Of a stretch of 52,725 bases of DNA, positions 9,288 through 21,460 are shown piece by piece (within the stretch, counting starts at the first letter, position 1; every line of letters begins with the position of its first letter). Origin of the DNA: Acidimicrobiaceae bacterium (GTDB lineage: Bacteria; Actinomycetota; Acidimicrobiia; Acidimicrobiales; RAAP-2); the NCBI GenBank assembly GCA_027355725.1, contig DAIEHI010000187.1:1-52725 (forward strand), written 5' to 3'. The position numbers and the translations under genes were made by a program. A model generated the notes under the pieces. That model was given only the letters and a program-made list of their open reading frames with translations. It was not told the DNA's origin and did not search any database.

Positions 9288-10181
9288 CTACGCACCGTAC
9301 CAGTCTGAGAGGGAACGTCCGGTCACTCGCTCGTAGGCCGCCACGTAGCGCTTCGAGGTGACGTCGAGGACGTCATCCGCGACGTGCGGTGGTGGTGGCG
9401 TCCGGTCCCAACCCTGGGCGTCGAGCCAGTCTCGAAATGGCTGCTTGTCGAATGACGGGGGCACTTCGCCCGCTCGTACCTCGTCCGCCGGCCAGATCCG
9501 AGAGGAGTCGGGGGTGAGCACTTCGTCACACACGACGAGTCGCCCATCGACGTAGCCGAGCTCGAACTTGGTGTCAGCGAGTACCAGCCCGACCTTCTCC
9601 ATCTCGCTCGCGGCGCGCGTGAACAAGTTGAGACAGAGCGCCATTGCTTCGCCGAGCACCGCGTCACCCACGATGTGTGCGGCCCTAGCCAGATCGATGT
9701 TCTCGTCATGGCCGGAATCCGCCTTGGTCGAAGGGGTGAACAAGGGACGCTCGAATGGATCGGTGAGGCGCATACCCGCGGGCACCGCCATGTTGTGAAC
9801 CGTGCCCCTCGCGAGATACTCATCGTAAGCCTGACCGGCGAGGCGGCCACGCACGATGCATTCAAGGGGCAGCATCCGAGCTCGGCGTACCAGCATCGTT
9901 CGACCGTGCCACGCCCGCTCGTCGAAGAATCCCGGTACGAATTCATCAATCACCGCCGGGTCGCACGCGACCAGTGAGGTCGGCACGTCGTCTTCGAATT
10001 CGCGCACCCAGTAATGGGTGAGTGCCGTGAGCACCCGGCCCTTCTCGGGCACCGTCTCGTGCATGATGACATCGAACGCACTCAACCGGTCTGAGGCGAC
10101 CATCAACAGGTGTTCCTCGTCGACCTCGTACAGGTCGCGCACCTTGCCCGTGTAGATGTGGTTGATATCGAGATTCGTCAT
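9288..10181 (-). CDS. purC: Phosphoribosylaminoimidazole-succinocarboxamide synthase
   Basis: PurC joins CAIR and aspartate to make SAICAR using ATP. The 297-residue protein begins with the nucleotide-binding GKVRDLYE motif and continues with ASDRLSAFD, ECIVRGRLAG and DTKFELG, all in the expected order. Its length matches the longer SAICAR synthase class. ATG 10181 overlaps the purB TGA as ATGA, so it is preferred to the ATG three codons upstream. Confidence 0.96.
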   Translation of the reverse strand: MTNLDINHIYTGKVRDLYEVDEEHLLMVASDRLSAFDVIMHETVPEKGRVLTALTHYWVREFEDDVPTSLVACDPAVIDEFVPGFFDERAWHGRTMLVRRARMLPLECIVRGRLAGQAYDEYLARGTVHNMAVPAGMRLTDPFERPLFTPSTKADSGHDENIDLARAAHIVGDAVLGEAMALCLNLFTRAASEMEKVGLVLADTKFELGYVDGRLVVCDEVLTPDSSRIWPADEVRAGEVPPSFDKQPFRDWLDAQGWDRTPPPPHVADDVLDVTSKRYVAAYERVTGRSLSDWYGA

Positions 10182-11485
10182 GATCGCCACGTCAACGCGT
10201 CAAGGAAGCGACCGCGGTGCGCGAGCAAACGCTGCGCGTCAAAAGCCCGCGCCAGGGCCTCATTGCCGAGAGTCACCAATTCGTTCCCTTCGATGACGTC
10301 TTTGAAGTTGCGACGTTCTTCGAAGGCCTGACGAGCGCTCGATTGGACAATGCGATAGGCATCGTCGCGTGACATCCCCGACTCGACGAGCGCGAGCAGG
10401 ACCGACTGTGAGAACACCAGACCGAGTGAACCTTCGATCAAGTTCTCGAGTGCGCGCTCGGGGCGAAGCACCAGTCCCTTCGCGAGACCCGTCGCCTTTC
10501 TCAACATGTAGACCGTCAATTGCAGCGCGTCGGGCAACACCACGCGCTCGACGCTCGAGTGCGAAATGTCGCGTTCGTGCCACAGCGCCACGTCCTCGAG
10601 GCCCGCCTGGAGATAGCCGCGCAACACCCGCGCTAGGCCGCACAGTCGCTCCGACAGGACTGGATTGCGCTTGTGCGGCATCGCTGAAGAACCCTTTTGG
10701 CCTGGTGCGAAGGGCTCCTCCGCCTCGGCGACCTCGCTTCGAGCGAGATGGCGCACTTCGAGTGCGAACTGTTCCATAGCGGTACCGAGCGACGCGCACG
10801 CGTAGAGCACCTCGGCGTGACGGTCCCTCGCGATCACCTGGGTGGCGGGCACCGCGCTCAGCCCGAGCGCCTCACAGACGTAGGTCTCGACCTCGGGGTC
10901 GATGTTGGAAAACGTCCCAACGGCCCCTGAGAGCTTGCCAACGGCGATCCCCGCACGAGCACGCTTCGCGCGTTCGATGTCACGCTGGACCTGTAGGGCG
11001 AACAACGAGAATTTGGCACCGTAGGTCGTGGGTTCTGCGTGCATACCGTGGGTGCGACCGGTGATCGGCAGGTCAATGGACTCCTCGGCGCGCGTCGTGA
11101 GTGCATCGCGCAGCGCCGTTGCCTCTTCGATCACGATGTCCATGGCGCGGGTGAGCGTGTGACACAGTGCGGTGTCAACAACGTCAGATGACGTCAGTCC
11201 GTAATGGATCCACGCCCCTTCGGGCATGCCGATCTTTGCTTGGACGATGTCAACGAATGCGGCGGTGTCGTGATTGGTGACCTGCTCGCGCTCTTCAACC
11301 AGTGCCACGAACGCAGCGTCGATCACCGGACGACGTTCGCGAAGGCGCGCCACCTCTTCCGCCGGCAGTGTGCCGCGTCGAGCGAGGCCCTCGGCGGCCA
11401 GCACTTCCACCTCGAGCATGGTGTCAAAGCGATGCTCGTCACTAAAGAGCGCCGCGACGTCTTTGGGGGCGTACCTGGGAATCAT
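10178..11485 (-). CDS. purB: Adenylosuccinate lyase
   Basis: PurB cleaves SAICAR to AICAR and adenylosuccinate to AMP, releasing fumarate. The protein has 435 residues. The fumarase/aspartase superfamily signature SSAMPHKRNP lies in the flexible catalytic loop near residue 270. GLTSSDVVDT and GRTHGMHAEP carry conserved active-site His and Thr/Ser positions. AAGGAG precedes ATG 11485. The gene follows purD by 9 bp and overlaps purC by 4 nt. Confidence 0.97.
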   Translation of the reverse strand: MIPRYAPKDVAALFSDEHRFDTMLEVEVLAAEGLARRGTLPAEEVARLRERRPVIDAAFVALVEEREQVTNHDTAAFVDIVQAKIGMPEGAWIHYGLTSSDVVDTALCHTLTRAMDIVIEEATALRDALTTRAEESIDLPITGRTHGMHAEPTTYGAKFSLFALQVQRDIERAKRARAGIAVGKLSGAVGTFSNIDPEVETYVCEALGLSAVPATQVIARDRHAEVLYACASLGTAMEQFALEVRHLARSEVAEAEEPFAPGQKGSSAMPHKRNPVLSERLCGLARVLRGYLQAGLEDVALWHERDISHSSVERVVLPDALQLTVYMLRKATGLAKGLVLRPERALENLIEGSLGLVFSQSVLLALVESGMSRDDAYRIVQSSARQAFEERRNFKDVIEGNELVTLGNEALARAFDAQRLLAHRGRFLDALTWRS

Positions 11486-11494
11486 TGTTCTCCT

Positions 11495-12739
11495 TTAGAC
11501 CGCCGCCAGGGCGATGTCGTGGCGCATGACCCTTCCCTCAAAGGTTACGAGCGCCGCGGCCTGGTAGGCGCGTTCACGCGCTTCTCGAATCGACGCACCG
11601 ACCCCCGTGAGTGCGAGCACTCGACCGCCCGCGGTGACGAATCGACCGTGCGGGTCACGTGCGGTGCCGGCGTGGAACACGCTCACACCCTCGACCGGGT
11701 TGGCCAATTGTCCGTCCGCGCCGAGACCTTCAATCACGTCACCAAAACGCGGGTCTTGGGGATAGCCGTAGGAGGCGAGCACCACCGTGACCGCGAAGTC
11801 CTTCGTCACCACCGGCGTCTTCGTGAGGCGACCCTCACCGGTCTCGAGCAGCATCTCAAAGAGTTCCTCTCCGTAGAGGGGAACCAGTGCCTCGGTCTCG
11901 GGGTCTCCGAAACGCACGTTGTACTCGAGCAACTTCGGACCCTTCGATGTCAGCATCACGCCCGCGTAGAGGACTCCTCGAAAGTCGATGCCTCGTCGCG
12001 AGAGCTCGTCCAGCGTGGGCGCCACGATGTGCTCCATCACGAGTTCTACCTGATCAGCCGTCATAGCGGTCATCGGCGCGTACGCACCCATCCCCCCGGT
12101 GTTCGCACCCTGGTCGCCGTCGCCGACCCGCTTGAAGTCCTGGGCGGGCACGAGGGGCAGCGCGCGCGTGCCGTCACAGAGCACGAGCAGCGAACACTCC
12201 TCACCGTCGAGCCCCTCTTCGATGATCACCGTCGTACCCGCGTCGCCGAAAGCCGCACCGCTCAATTTGGCGCGCAGGTCATCTCGCGCCTCATTGATGT
12301 CATGGGTGACGAGCACGCCCTTACCGGCGGCGAGGCCGTCGGTCTTTATCACGTAGGGGGGCTCCATTGTCGAAAGGAACGCGGCGGCCTCATCCTCGTC
12401 ACTGAACACGCCGTAGTTCGCCGTGGGCACGCCGGCGCTCGCGAGGAACTCCTTCATGAAGGCCTTGGAGCCCTCGAGTTGGGCACCGTCGAGTCCCGGT
12501 CCGACAACGACCTTTCCTTGACGCCGCAACTGGTCCGCGAGACCCTCGACGAGGGGCTGTTCGGGGCCGACCACGAAGAGGTCGGCGTCGAGCTCGAGTG
12601 GCGAGGTTGACACGCACGTGATGCCGTGGGCCGCGATACCCGCGTTACCGGGTGTGACCAGTACCTCTGCACTCTTAGAGAGTCCCCAGGCGAGGGCGTG
12701 CTCGCGCGCACCGCCACCGACCACCACACAACGTCTCAC
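11495..12739 (-). CDS. purD: Phosphoribosylamine-glycine ligase (GAR synthetase)
   Basis: PurD joins phosphoribosylamine and glycine in the second step of purine synthesis. The 414-residue ATP-grasp protein opens with [25 protein letters not shown] is the ATP-grasp phosphate-binding region. ANTGGMGAY and [11 protein letters not shown] are conserved substrate and metal motifs. GTG 12739 overlaps the purA TGA (GTGA), which fixes the start; upstream codons in the same frame lie inside purA and look non-coding. Confidence 0.96.
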   Translation of the reverse strand: MRRCVVVGGGAREHALAWGLSKSAEVLVTPGNAGIAAHGITCVSTSPLELDADLFVVGPEQPLVEGLADQLRRQGKVVVGPGLDGAQLEGSKAFMKEFLASAGVPTANYGVFSDEDEAAAFLSTMEPPYVIKTDGLAAGKGVLVTHDINEARDDLRAKLSGAAFGDAGTTVIIEEGLDGEECSLLVLCDGTRALPLVPAQDFKRVGDGDQGANTGGMGAYAPMTAMTADQVELVMEHIVAPTLDELSRRGIDFRGVLYAGVMLTSKGPKLLEYNVRFGDPETEALVPLYGEELFEMLLETGEGRLTKTPVVTKDFAVTVVLASYGYPQDPRFGDVIEGLGADGQLANPVEGVSVFHAGTARDPHGRFVTAGGRVLALTGVGASIREARERAYQAAALVTFEGRVMRHDIALAAV

Positions 12740-14013
12740 GAGGGCCGAACGAACTGCTCTCGGCCCGGGCCGACACCCACGACCGAGATCGTCACACCTG
12801 TCGACTCCTCGAGGAACCTCACGTACGCCTTCGCCTTCGCGGGCAACTGATGGAAGTCCGTGCACTCGGTGATGTCACTCTGCCAGCCCTCGAGTACCTC
12901 ATAGATCGGCGTGACATCGTGCAAGACCGACTGGTGATAGGGCGGGAAGTCATAGCGCACGCCATCCGCCTCGTAGGCCACGCACACCTTGATCTCTTCG
13001 AGGGTGTCGAGCACGTCGAGTTTGGTGAGCGCGATCTCAGTGAGCGAGTTGAGCCGTGCCGCTTGGCGAGCCATGACTGCATCGAACCAGCCAACGCGTC
13101 GGCGTCGACCTGTGTTCGTACCGTATTCACGACCTCGATCGACGAGCAACTCTCCCATCTCGCCGTCGAGCTCGGTCGGAAAGGGTCCCGCGCCCACTCG
13201 GGTGACGTAGGCCTTGGCGATACCGACGATGCCGGTGAGATCGCGAGGACCAAGCCCCGATCCGGTGCACGCGCCACCCGCCACTGGATTCGATGAGGTG
13301 ACAAAGGGGTAGGTGCCGTGGTCGAGGTCGAGGAAGGTCGCCTGGGCGCCTTCTAGGAGCAAACGCTCTCCGCGCGCGAGCGCTTCGTGCACGATCGCCA
13401 CCGTGTCGGCGATCATCGGTGACACCCGCGGCGCCAACTCGTCGAGGTACTTCTCGGCGATGTCCTTGGCGCTGATCGCGGGGCGGTTGTAGATCTTGTT
13501 CAGCACGAGGTTCTTCTCGTGCAAGACCACGTCGAGTTTCTCGCGAAAGATCTTCGCGTCGAGCAGGTCCTGGACGCGAAGTCCCACCCTCGACGACTTG
13601 TCAGCGTACGCGGGACCGATCCCGCGCTTGGTCGTGCCGAGTGCGTTCTTACCGAGGAATCGCTCGGTCAGTCGGTCAAGCTCCTGGTGATAGGGCATGA
13701 TCAGATGCGCGTTGCCTGAGACGACGACGCGCGAGACGTCGACGTTCTTCGCACTGAGCGTGTCGAGCTCGGCCAACAAGACGGCGGGGTCGACCACCAC
13801 GCCATTGCCGATCACTGGCGTGATGTGCGGGTAGAGGACTCCCGAGGGCACGAGTTGCAGGGCGAAGGCCTCTCCCTCGACGACGATGCGGTGCCCGGCG
13901 TTATGGCCACCTTGGTAGCGAACCACCATATCCATGTCACGAGCCAAAAGGTCGGTTAACTTCCCTTTGCCTTCGTCACCCCACTGGGTTCCGACTACCA
14001 CGGTTGCGGGCAC
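12736..14013 (-). CDS. purA: Adenylosuccinate synthetase
   Basis: PurA makes adenylosuccinate from IMP, aspartate and GTP. The 425-residue protein begins with [20 protein letters not shown], the GTP-binding P-loop with catalytic Asp and, further on, the His of GGHNAGH. The [10 protein letters not shown] motif binds IMP. GTG 14013 is the start. It is the first gene of the minus-strand purine operon; its promoter must lie in the short gap to clpB (14014-14078) or transcription must read through from clpB. Confidence 0.97.
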   Translation of the reverse strand: MPATVVVGTQWGDEGKGKLTDLLARDMDMVVRYQGGHNAGHRIVVEGEAFALQLVPSGVLYPHITPVIGNGVVVDPAVLLAELDTLSAKNVDVSRVVVSGNAHLIMPYHQELDRLTERFLGKNALGTTKRGIGPAYADKSSRVGLRVQDLLDAKIFREKLDVVLHEKNLVLNKIYNRPAISAKDIAEKYLDELAPRVSPMIADTVAIVHEALARGERLLLEGAQATFLDLDHGTYPFVTSSNPVAGGACTGSGLGPRDLTGIVGIAKAYVTRVGAGPFPTELDGEMGELLVDRGREYGTNTGRRRRVGWFDAVMARQAARLNSLTEIALTKLDVLDTLEEIKVCVAYEADGVRYDFPPYHQSVLHDVTPIYEVLEGWQSDITECTDFHQLPAKAKAYVRFLEESTGVTISVVGVGPGREQFVRPS

Positions 14014-14078
14014 TTGACTCCCTCGAGACGGCCTCGTTGCGCACCAAGCCTACCGTACGAAAAAATGCCCAACGATTC

Positions 14079-16568
14079 CTACGAGAAGTGCAGGGCCCCA
14101 TCGAGGACGTCGACGTTGATCGTGTCCCCCTCGTGATACTCACCCTCGAGCACCGCCAGTGCCAAGGGGTCCTCGAGGCGGCGCTGGATGACCCGCTTGA
14201 GCGGACGAGCGCCGAACGCGGGGTCGTAACCCTCGCGAGCGAGCTCCTCGGCCGCGGCGGGACTGACGTTGAGCGCGAGACGACGTTCGGCGAGGCGGCG
14301 ACGTAGGCGACCGAGTTGAATGCCGACAATGACCGCCAGGTCCTTCTCGTCGAGTGAACGAAAGCGGATGATGTCGTCGATCCGGTTCACGAACTCGGGC
14401 CGGAAGAACTCCTGGGGGTCGCCGGGCAAGTTGCTCGTCATGATGAGCACCACGTTCGTGAAGTTGACCGTGCGGCCCTGACCATCGGTGAGTCTTCCGT
14501 CATCGAGCACCTGTAACAACAGGTTGTAGACGTCGGGGTGCGCCTTTTCAATCTCATCGAGCAACACCACCGAGTAGGGACGACGACGCACCGCTTCGGT
14601 GAGTTGTCCACCCTCTTCGTACCCGACGTAGCCCGGAGGCGCTCCGATGAGCCGACTCACCGCGAACTTCTCCATGTACTCACTCATGTCCAGACGGACC
14701 ATGGCCTTGTCGCCATCGAAGAGGAACTCGGCGAGGGCGCGGGCCAGCTCGGTCTTACCAACGCCCGTCGGGCCCATGAACAAGAACGAACCAATCGGTC
14801 GGTTCGGGTCCGAGAAGCCGGCACGCGATCTGCGGATAGCGTTGGCGACCGCGACGACGGCCTCGTCTTGACCAACGATCCTCGAGTGCAACAACTCCTC
14901 CATGCGCACCAACTTGTCGACTTCACCTTCGAGCAGCTTGGTGACCGGCACCCCGGTCCAGCGACTGATCACCTCAGCGATGTCCTCGGCGTCCACTTCC
15001 TCTTTCAAGAACGCACCATTGGCCTGGAGCTCACCGAGCTCTCGCGTGGCCGTGTCGATGCGCTTTTCCAACTCGGGAATGGTGCCGTAGCGAAGCGCCG
15101 CCGCGCCGTTGAGATCGCCTTCTCGTTCGAGTCGATCAGCTTCGGCGCGCTTCTCCTCGAACTCGTGCTTGGCATTTTGAATCCTCTGGATTGCCGACTT
15201 CTCGGCCTGCCAACCCGCAGCGAGTTCGTCGGACTTCTCACGTTGGTCAGCCAGTTCCTCTTCGAGTAGTTCGAGTCGCTCCTTCGAGCGCTCGTCCGCT
15301 TCGCCGCTCAACGCCACCTGTTCGATCTCGAGTTGGCGGATGCGCCGCATGACAACGTCGAGCTCGGTCGGCATCGAGTCGATCTCGATCCTCAGCTTCG
15401 ACGCGGCTTCGTCGATCAGATCAATGGCCTTGTCGGGCAGATTTCGGTTGGGGACGTAGCGCTGTGAGAGGACCGCCGCTGCGACCAGGGCGGCATCTTG
15501 GATGCGAACGCCGTGGTGGAGTTCGTAGCGCTCCTTTAGACCACGCAGAATCGCCACAGTGTCCTCGATGGACGGTTCGCCCACGAAGACCTGCTGGAAG
15601 CGCCGCTCGAGCGCCGCGTCCTTTTCAATGTACTGACGATATTCGTCGAGCGTCGTCGCACCGATCAGTCTCAACTCACCGCGCGCCAACAAGGGCTTGA
15701 TCATGTTGCTCGCGTCCATCGAGCCTTCGCTCGCCCCCGCGCCGACGATCGTGTGCAACTCGTCGATGAAGGTGATGACGTTGCCCTCAGCGTCCTCGAT
15801 CTCCTTCAAGACCGCCTTCAGGCGCTCCTCGAATTCTCCGCGGTACTTCGCTCCAGCGACCATTGAGGCGAGGTCGAGCGCGATGACCCTGCGATCACGC
15901 AACGATTCGGGCACGTCACCGTCGACCACGCGAAGCGCCAATCCTTCGACGATTGCAGTCTTACCCACGCCGGGCTCGCCAATGAGTACCGGGTTGTTCT
16001 TCGTACGTCGAGAGAGCACCTGGATAACGCGGCGGATCTCATCGTCGCGGCCAATGACCGGATCGAGTTTGCCCGTCCTCGCGAGCGCGGTCAGGTCCCG
16101 GCCGTACTTCTCGAGGGACTGGAAGGTCTCTTCGGGATTCTCCGAGGTGATCCTCGTCGAGCCGCGAATGCCTCGCAGCGCCGAGAGCAGCGCCTCGCGG
16201 TTTGTGCCGAGCAACTGAGCCCAGGCAACGATGATGTGGTCGACCGAGAGGTACTCGTCGCCCAATTCTGCTCGCAGTTCGTCTGCGGTCTCGAGCCCCT
16301 GACGCGATTCGTTCGAGAGGCCGGGCTGGGTGCCGCCAACGGTGCGCGGCTCCGCCGCCACCTTCTCGTTCAGTGACGCCGCGACCGAGATCGGATCGAC
16401 GTTGGCCGCGATCAACAGCGGTCGCGCGATGCCCTCGGACTGGTTCAACAGCGCGAGCAAGAGGTGAGCGGGCGTCACGTACGGGTTGCCGGCTGCGGCG
16501 GCCTGAGTGGTCGCGGCCTGGAATGCGTCGCGCGTCTTGAGCGTCCATCGCTGGGGATCGAGTGCCAT
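14079..16568 (-). CDS. clpB: ClpB disaggregase (AAA+ chaperone)
   Basis: ClpB is a hexameric ATPase that works with DnaK to recover aggregated proteins. Its 829 residues hold an N-terminal Clp domain (1-150), NBD1 with Walker A GEPGVGKT near residue 200, a coiled-coil middle domain (about 400-520, Glu/Arg-rich), and NBD2 with GPTGVGKT near residue 600. It is slightly shorter than typical ClpB because the NBD2 segment after the MTSN motif is compact (LPGDPQEFF). The start overlaps the hspR stop by one nt (TGATG). Placement directly after hspR suggests HspR control. Confidence 0.96.
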   Translation of the reverse strand: MALDPQRWTLKTRDAFQAATTQAAAAGNPYVTPAHLLLALLNQSEGIARPLLIAANVDPISVAASLNEKVAAEPRTVGGTQPGLSNESRQGLETADELRAELGDEYLSVDHIIVAWAQLLGTNREALLSALRGIRGSTRITSENPEETFQSLEKYGRDLTALARTGKLDPVIGRDDEIRRVIQVLSRRTKNNPVLIGEPGVGKTAIVEGLALRVVDGDVPESLRDRRVIALDLASMVAGAKYRGEFEERLKAVLKEIEDAEGNVITFIDELHTIVGAGASEGSMDASNMIKPLLARGELRLIGATTLDEYRQYIEKDAALERRFQQVFVGEPSIEDTVAILRGLKERYELHHGVRIQDAALVAAAVLSQRYVPNRNLPDKAIDLIDEAASKLRIEIDSMPTELDVVMRRIRQLEIEQVALSGEADERSKERLELLEEELADQREKSDELAAGWQAEKSAIQRIQNAKHEFEEKRAEADRLEREGDLNGAAALRYGTIPELEKRIDTATRELGELQANGAFLKEEVDAEDIAEVISRWTGVPVTKLLEGEVDKLVRMEELLHSRIVGQDEAVVAVANAIRRSRAGFSDPNRPIGSFLFMGPTGVGKTELARALAEFLFDGDKAMVRLDMSEYMEKFAVSRLIGAPPGYVGYEEGGQLTEAVRRRPYSVVLLDEIEKAHPDVYNLLLQVLDDGRLTDGQGRTVNFTNVVLIMTSNLPGDPQEFFRPEFVNRIDDIIRFRSLDEKDLAVIVGIQLGRLRRRLAERRLALNVSPAAAEELAREGYDPAFGARPLKRVIQRRLEDPLALAVLEGEYHEGDTINVDVLDGALHFS

Positions 16569-16963
16569 CAGCTACCTCCTCGTCGTCGGTTCTGTGCGTC
16601 GATGAAAAGTTCAATGGTGTTGCGTACGGGCACGAGGTCGCGTCGATACTGACGATGCGTCTGTTCGACGTTGGCGCGAACGTCCTGCAAGGTGGCTTCA
16701 AGATTCGAGCGAAGCTCCGCCAATTCCGCCTCGAGTCGCATGATGCGCTTCACGCCCTCGAGGTTGACACCCTCATTGGTCAGCTCCTGAATGCGCCTGA
16801 TCGCTTGCAGGTCCGCTTCAGAGAATCGACGCGACCCGCCGCTGGTGCGTTGCGGACTCAAGAGTCCGCTGCGCTCGTAGTTCCTGAGGGTCTGGGGATG
16901 CACGCCGGCGATCTCGGCGAAGACCGAGATCACGTAGACCGCGTGGTGGTGTCGCTCGTTCAC
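16568..16963 (-). CDS. hspR: HspR heat-shock repressor (MerR family)
   Basis: HspR represses the dnaK operon and related chaperone genes in actinobacteria and uses DnaK as co-repressor. The 131-residue protein has an N-terminal MerR-type winged helix: [20 protein letters not shown], then a wing with [11 protein letters not shown] coiled-coil tail (residues 70-120) follows. GTG 16963 overlaps the dnaJ TGA by 4 nt. A HAIR-like operator stands before dnaK at 20438-20458, so the operon is probably autoregulated. Confidence 0.93.
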   Translation of the reverse strand: MNERHHHAVYVISVFAEIAGVHPQTLRNYERSGLLSPQRTSGGSRRFSEADLQAIRRIQELTNEGVNLEGVKRIMRLEAELAELRSNLEATLQDVRANVEQTHRQYRRDLVPVRNTIELFIDAQNRRRGGS

Positions 16964-18036
16964 GGCGTCACCTCATCGTTGAGCGACCGTGCGAGCTTCT
17001 CGGCGAGCGACTTCTGTTCTTTGGTCAGTTTCGTTGGGATCGACACGTTGACCGTGACCAACAAGTCACCAGCCGGTTGCTTGGGACTCGTGGGCACGCC
17101 GCGACCGCGTACGCGCATCGTGGTACCGGGCTGGGTCCCGGGCGGGACTTTCAGGGTCACCGGATCGTCCAGGGTCGCGACCTCGACGGTCGTACCGAGC
17201 ATCGCCTGGACGAATGAGACGTTGGCACTCGTCGTCACGTTGCGCCCGCGGCGCTCGAAACGTGCGTCACTCGAGACGTGCACGTCGACGAAGAGGTCAC
17301 CGGGCTGGCCACCCTGACTACCGGGATTGCCCTTGCCCTTAAGACGGATGCGCTGCCCGTCGACGACGCCCGCGGGAACGCGCACGTTCACCCGACGTGA
17401 CGACGGCTCGCGACCAGTGCCGTGACAGGTCGAGCACGGCGTCACGATCTTGCCGCCTCGGCCCTGGCAGACCGGGCACACGCTCGACATCGCGAAGGGA
17501 CCCTGGTCGTCGTTGAGGACACCGCGACCTTGACAGCGTTCACACGTGGCGAACCCGCTGCCCGGCGCCGCGCCGCGACCCCCACAGGTGTGACACGCCT
17601 CGCCGCTTGGCAGGGTGACGGTGGTCGTCACCCCCATCACCGCGTCACGAAAACTCAAGTGCAGTGACGTCTCGAGGTCCGCGCCGCGCTGGGAACGTTG
17701 ACGGCGACCGCCGAAGAGACCCCCGAAGAGGTCACTCAGGTCACCAATGTCACCGCCTTGGAAGTTGAAACCGCCCGCACCCGGCGCGGTACCCGCGAAG
17801 CCGCCCGACGCGCCGAGGCGGCGCACCTCGTCGTACTCCTTGCGCTTGTCGGAGTCGCCCAAGACGTCATAGGCAACCGAGACCTCCTTGAACTTCTCCT
17901 CCGAGCCAGGGTTGGTGTCGGGGTGCAGTTCCTTCGCGAGTTTGCGATAGGCGCGCGTGATCTCCTTGGGTGTCGCACTCGACGACAATCCCAAGACCTT
18001 GTAGTAGTCCGTGTCGAACCACTCGCGCTCGGCCAT
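16960..18036 (-). CDS. dnaJ: DnaJ co-chaperone
   Basis: DnaJ stimulates the DnaK ATPase and delivers substrates. The protein has 358 residues. It has a J domain with the HPD tripeptide in KELHPDTN near residue 38, a Gly/Phe-rich linker (about 80-105), and a zinc centre of four C-x2-C-x-G-x-G repeats (CHTCGGRG, CERCQGRG, CPVCQGRG, CSTCHGTG). A C-terminal substrate-binding beta domain follows. It begins immediately after the grpE stop and overlaps hspR by 4 nt. Confidence 0.97.
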   Translation of the reverse strand: MAEREWFDTDYYKVLGLSSSATPKEITRAYRKLAKELHPDTNPGSEEKFKEVSVAYDVLGDSDKRKEYDEVRRLGASGGFAGTAPGAGGFNFQGGDIGDLSDLFGGLFGGRRQRSQRGADLETSLHLSFRDAVMGVTTTVTLPSGEACHTCGGRGAAPGSGFATCERCQGRGVLNDDQGPFAMSSVCPVCQGRGGKIVTPCSTCHGTGREPSSRRVNVRVPAGVVDGQRIRLKGKGNPGSQGGQPGDLFVDVHVSSDARFERRGRNVTTSANVSFVQAMLGTTVEVATLDDPVTLKVPPGTQPGTTMRVRGRGVPTSPKQPAGDLLVTVNVSIPTKLTKEQKSLAEKLARSLNDEVTP

Positions 18037-18543
18037 TTAGCCCTTCACTCTCACCATTGCGGGTCGAAGCACTGCACCCTTCCACAGATACCCTGCCCGC
18101 AGTACCTCGTCGATCACCTGCTCGCCATCGGCGTCGCCCTCGATGTGAGCGACGGCGTCGTGAACCTGAGGGTCGAATGCGACCCCCGTATTCTCAATGC
18201 GCTCAAGCCCCTCTTTGGCCAGCGTGTCGAGCAGCAGGGCCCTCGACTGCACAAGTGCCGCCGCCTCGTCGGTGCTGACATTGATGAAGTGGGCCTTCGC
18301 GAGGTCGAACGCGTCAAGCACGGGCAGGAGTTTGACGATCACGTCGCCAACGGCCCGCACGGCCGCGTCACTCGATGAACGCGCCATGCGCTTTCGGTAG
18401 TTCTCGAAGTCCGCCTGCAGACGCTGCAGCGAGTCGAGGTATTCGTCTCTTTGTCGTTCTATGTCGGAACGCTCATCGACGACCTCGGTGGTGACGTCCT
18501 CGGACGCCACCACCTCGTCGTGCTCAACCGGATTGTCGCTCAC
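18037..18543 (-). CDS. grpE: GrpE nucleotide-exchange factor
   Basis: GrpE releases ADP from DnaK. The 168-residue protein has an acidic N-terminal tail, then a long coiled-coil containing RLQADFENYRKR, then the beta-domain ending GYLWKGAVLRPAMVRV, a strong GrpE C-terminal signature. GTG 18543 begins 2 nt after the dnaK stop, and dnaJ follows with no gap. Confidence 0.96.
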   Translation of the reverse strand: MSDNPVEHDEVVASEDVTTEVVDERSDIERQRDEYLDSLQRLQADFENYRKRMARSSSDAAVRAVGDVIVKLLPVLDAFDLAKAHFINVSTDEAAALVQSRALLLDTLAKEGLERIENTGVAFDPQVHDAVAHIEGDADGEQVIDEVLRAGYLWKGAVLRPAMVRVKG

Positions 18544-18545
18544 GA

Positions 18546-20375
<1,830 letters not shown>

Positions 20376-20427
20376 TCAACGTCTCTGACTCGCCGGACCT
20401 TCCAGGAAGCGAGAACCTATGGAGACA

Positions 20428-20458
20428 ATGCTACAGAGTTGAGTCTGTCCTTGTCAAG
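20428..20458 (-). promoter_or_regulatory. dnaK promoter with HAIR-like HspR operator
   Basis: On the minus strand a perfect -35 TTGACA (20457-20452) is followed after 18 bp by -10 TAGCAT (20433-20428), reading into dnaK. Overlapping the -35 and spacer is GTTGAGT-N7-TGTCAAG (20438-20458 on the plus strand). It matches the HspR-associated inverted repeat CTTGAGT-N7-ACTCAAG in 6 of 7 and 5 of 7 positions with the exact 7-bp spacer. HspR bound there would occlude the promoter. Confidence 0.75.
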
Positions 20459-20571
20459 AAAATATATAAAGCACGTAGTAGTAATTACAACAATGACAGG
20501 GAATGAATACTTCGAGCGGCGACGCCAACGGCGCAAATTTGGCCCGTCCGTGCAGTCACTACGCTACGAAC

Positions 20572-21327
20572 GTGCCAGATCTCATACTTTTGCGCCACGG
20601 ACGTTCACTGTGGAACGACCTCAATCTCTTCACCGGCTGGCAGGACGTCGACCTCGTCGTCGAAGGTGAGGCCGAGGCCCGGGCCGCGGGCGAGCTGCTC
20701 GCCGCCGAGACCGACCTCGATCTTCGAATCCTGCACACCTCGTTACTGACCCGAGCCATCCGCACGGCCGAGATCTCCCTGCATGCAGCGAATCGCTCGT
20801 GGCTCCCGGTTCGACGCACCTGGCGGCTCAACGAGCGCCACTACGGCGACTTGACGGGTAAGGACAAGAAGCAGACCGCTGAGGAGTTCGGCATCGACCA
20901 GGTGAAGTTGTGGCGCCGCTCCTACGACGTCCCACCCCCGCCCATGCCCGACGGCGACCCTCGTAACGCCATCAATGACCCGCGCTATCGAGACGTGCCC
21001 ACCCAGTCGCTGCCGCTGACCGAGTGCCTGAAGGACGTCGTCGCTCGCGTCACCCCTTATCTCGCCGAGGTCATCAGCGAAGACCTGCGAAGTGAGGCCG
21101 TGCGCGGGGGCGCAGTCTTGGTCGTCGCTCACGGCAACTCGATCCGAGCGCTTCGAAAGGTGCTCCAGAACATCGCCGACGACGAGATCGCTGAGTTGGA
21201 GATCCCGACGGGCATCCCCTACCGCATCAAGTTGGACAACGAGCTCACCGTGCTCGAGGCTCGCTACCTCGGTGACCCCGAAGCGGCAGCCAAGGCCGCA
21301 GAGGCCGTCGCGCGCCAAGCGGGCTGA
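20572..21327 (+). CDS. gpmA: 2,3-bisphosphoglycerate-dependent phosphoglycerate mutase
   Basis: The enzyme interconverts 3- and 2-phosphoglycerate in glycolysis and gluconeogenesis. The 251-residue protein starts with LILLRHGRSLWN, whose His is phosphorylated. FTGWQDVDL, the ERHYGDLTGKDK substrate region and the second catalytic His in AHGNSIRALRK follow. GTG 20572 gives the usual length and places the RHG motif at residue 8; an earlier ATG at 20503 would add an unconserved tail. No clear Shine-Dalgarno sequence is seen before it. It is divergent from dnaK and convergent with glnB. Confidence 0.93.
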   Translation: MPDLILLRHGRSLWNDLNLFTGWQDVDLVVEGEAEARAAGELLAAETDLDLRILHTSLLTRAIRTAEISLHAANRSWLPVRRTWRLNERHYGDLTGKDKKQTAEEFGIDQVKLWRRSYDVPPPPMPDGDPRNAINDPRYRDVPTQSLPLTECLKDVVARVTPYLAEVISEDLRSEAVRGGAVLVVAHGNSIRALRKVLQNIADDEIAELEIPTGIPYRIKLDNELTVLEARYLGDPEAAAKAAEAVARQAG

Positions 21328-21411
21328 GCCTTCTTCACATCATCTACTCGCGACGTCGAACGTAGCGCTCCATCAGAGAACGGCTTCGATGGCAATCGAG
21401 ACCGGCGCGAA

Positions 21412-21448
21412 ACCAGTGTGCGACGGGACATGCCCGTCGCACACTGGT
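21412..21448. terminator. Perfect 16-bp hairpin between convergent gpmA and glnB
   Basis: A 16-nt arm (21412-21427) and its exact reverse complement (21433-21448) are separated by the 5-nt loop ACATG. The hairpin lies between the 3' ends of gpmA (plus) and glnB (minus), where a bidirectional terminator is expected. No long T-run follows on either strand, so it is not a classical intrinsic terminator, but stem-only terminators are common in actinobacteria. Confidence 0.7.
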
Positions 21449-21460
21449 CCGGTTGGGGGG

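Noticed and set aside
11204..12610. Long plus-strand reading frame opposite purB and purD
   Set aside because: It spans two real genes in antisense and has no recognisable domain.
14014..14078. Clear purA promoter or clpB terminator
   Set aside because: The 65-bp gap shows no convincing hairpin or -35/-10 pair by eye.
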